A stretch of DNA of 5,716 bases. Origin: Oscillospiraceae bacterium (GTDB lineage Bacteria; Bacillota; Clostridia; Oscillospirales; Oscillospiraceae). A model generated the notes under the pieces. It had not been told where the DNA came from, ran no database searches, and worked only from the letters and a program-made list of their open reading frames with translations. Position numbers and translations under genes: made by a program. Shown here piece by piece: positions 4,856-5,716 of the stretch. Within the stretch, counting starts at the first letter, position 1. Each line of letters begins with the position of its first letter. The stretch is taken from NCBI GenBank assembly GCA_021199595.1, contig JAJQHT010000278.1:1-5716 (forward strand), written 5' to 3'.

Positions 4856-5716
4856 ATGGATGAGCTTCTTGGGCGGCGGGTTCCCTATTCGGCGGAGGCG
4901 GAACAGTCGATTTTGGGCGCGATGCTCATCGACCCGGCCTGTATCCCCGATGTGGTGAACAGCGTCAGACCTTCAGAATTTTATATCGACGTCAACCGGG
5001 AGATATTCGAGACGATTTTCTCCATGTTCAGCACGGGCATTAAGGTAGACCCGGTGACGGTTCTGGATCAGATGCGCGCCAGAAGGGTGTGGCGGGAAAA
5101 TTCCCAGCAATACCTTGTGGAGCTGATGGACGTAACGCCCACGGCGGCCAATGTGCTGCAATACTGTGCTATCGTCCGGGAGCGCGCGCTGCTGCGTTCT
5201 CTTGGGGACGCGGCGGCGGAGATTACGGAGCTTGTCTATCAGGAGGGCGGCCAGGCAGAGCAGGTGCTGGAGCTTGCGGAGCGGAAGATATACGCCATGC
5301 GCAAGGAGAGCGCCACCGGCGGCCTGGTGCCGCTGCCCCAGGTGCTCCAGGATGTTTTGAGTCAAATATCCCAGGCTGCCCAGAACGGCAGCAAGCTTCC
5401 GGGCCTGACTACGGGCCTTGCGGACATCGACGAATGCCTTCAGGGGCTTGGGGCGGGAGATTTTGTTCTGATTGCCTCCCGGCCCGGCATGGGCAAGACC
5501 AGTATTGCCCTGAACATGGCTGTCAGCGCCGCAAAGTCCTCCGGCAAGACTGTGGCCGTTTTCTCCCTGGAAATGAGCCGGCAGCAGCTGGTGATGCGGC
5601 TTCTGTCCGGGGAGAGCCATATTGACAACTATCAGCTGTCCCAGGGGCGATTAAGCTCCGATGAGTGGAGCCGTCTGGCGGAGGCTGCCGGACAGCTCTC
5701 CCGAATAGATATACGT
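4856..5716 (+). CDS. dnaB: Replicative DNA helicase DnaB, N-terminal part (3' end outside window)
   Basis: DnaB is the hexameric 5'-3' helicase that unwinds DNA ahead of the replisome and recruits primase (called DnaC in Bacillus). The window contains 287 residues of an expected 440-450. The N-terminal helical domain starts with VPYSAEAEQSILGAML (9-24) and runs to about 110. A linker helix follows (about 160-180), then the RecA-like motor: LTTGLADID (184-192), Walker A SRPGMGKTS (208-216, K214/T215) and FSLEMS (236-241) with the catalytic-type Glu239. The Walker B and DNA-binding loops lie beyond the right edge. The ATG at 4856 lies 25 nt after rplI, with GGGGA (4843-4847) 8 nt upstream. The frame is open to the last base without interruption. 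The Bacillus name for this gene, dnaC, should not be confused with the helicase loader. Confidence 0.96.
   Translation, partial: MDELLGRRVPYSAEAEQSILGAMLIDPACIPDVVNSVRPSEFYIDVNREIFETIFSMFSTGIKVDPVTVLDQMRARRVWRENSQQYLVELMDVTPTAANVLQYCAIVRERALLRSLGDAAAEITELVYQEGGQAEQVLELAERKIYAMRKESATGGLVPLPQVLQDVLSQISQAAQNGSKLPGLTTGLADIDECLQGLGAGDFVLIASRPGMGKTSIALNMAVSAAKSSGKTVAVFSLEMSRQQLVMRLLSGESHIDNYQLSQGRLSSDEWSRLAEAAGQLSRIDIR

Noticed and set aside
4189..4857. 222-residue minus-strand open frame across rplI and the end of gdpP
   Set aside because: It is antisense to L9 and DHHA1 coding sequence, Leu-rich without recognisable motifs, and has no ribosome binding site context.
4973..5625. Long open frames on both strands inside the dnaB region
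   Set aside because: The DnaB frame starting at 4856 runs open to the window end with Walker A and FSLEMS motifs; the other frames are shadows.

Overview
This window is a housekeeping stretch of a GC-rich Gram-positive chromosome, most likely a Clostridia member of the Oscillospiraceae type. Three things suggest this: the low-GC-style sigma-A promoters and purine-rich ribosome binding sites in otherwise GC-rich DNA, the gdpP-rplI-dnaB gene order typical of Firmicutes, and the FtsZ tail that ends in a DPFDSIFKIFN-like peptide. The taxonomic call is inference; no rRNA gene is present.

Layout. The window opens inside ftsZ (+), which ends at 579 and is followed by a strong intrinsic terminator and two further hairpins. 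Two genes lie on the minus strand. One is a MarR-family regulator (733-1170) with its own near-perfect sigma-A promoter. The other is an NDP-sugar (mannose-1-phosphate guanylyltransferase-like) nucleotidyltransferase (1284-2237, TTG start). It carries a C-terminal piece resembling the last domain of a phosphomannomutase. A divergent promoter region (about 2238-2369) separates it from a plus-strand operon: gdpP (c-di-AMP phosphodiesterase), rplI (ribosomal protein L9) and dnaB (replicative helicase, running off the right edge). rplI lies 13 nt after gdpP and dnaB 25 nt after rplI, so the three are probably co-transcribed from the promoter at 2302-2330.

The main oddity is in gdpP. An in-frame TGA at 2697-2699 splits it into a membrane/PAS fragment and a long GGDEF-like/DHH/DHHA1 fragment. 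Between about 2687 and 2716 the family-like sequence (INLVTKGAEL) lies in another frame. This points to two compensating 2-nt changes in short T-tracts, one gain and one loss, about 30 nt apart. The rest of the gene is intact, so the lesion is recent, a sequence error, or (unlikely) bypassed by recoding. If real, loss of GdpP would be expected to raise c-di-AMP. No mobile element, CRISPR, tRNA or rRNA is visible. I see no sign of a new multi-gene system; the points worth following are the gdpP lesion, the shortened transferase/mutase fusion and the hairpin cluster after ftsZ.
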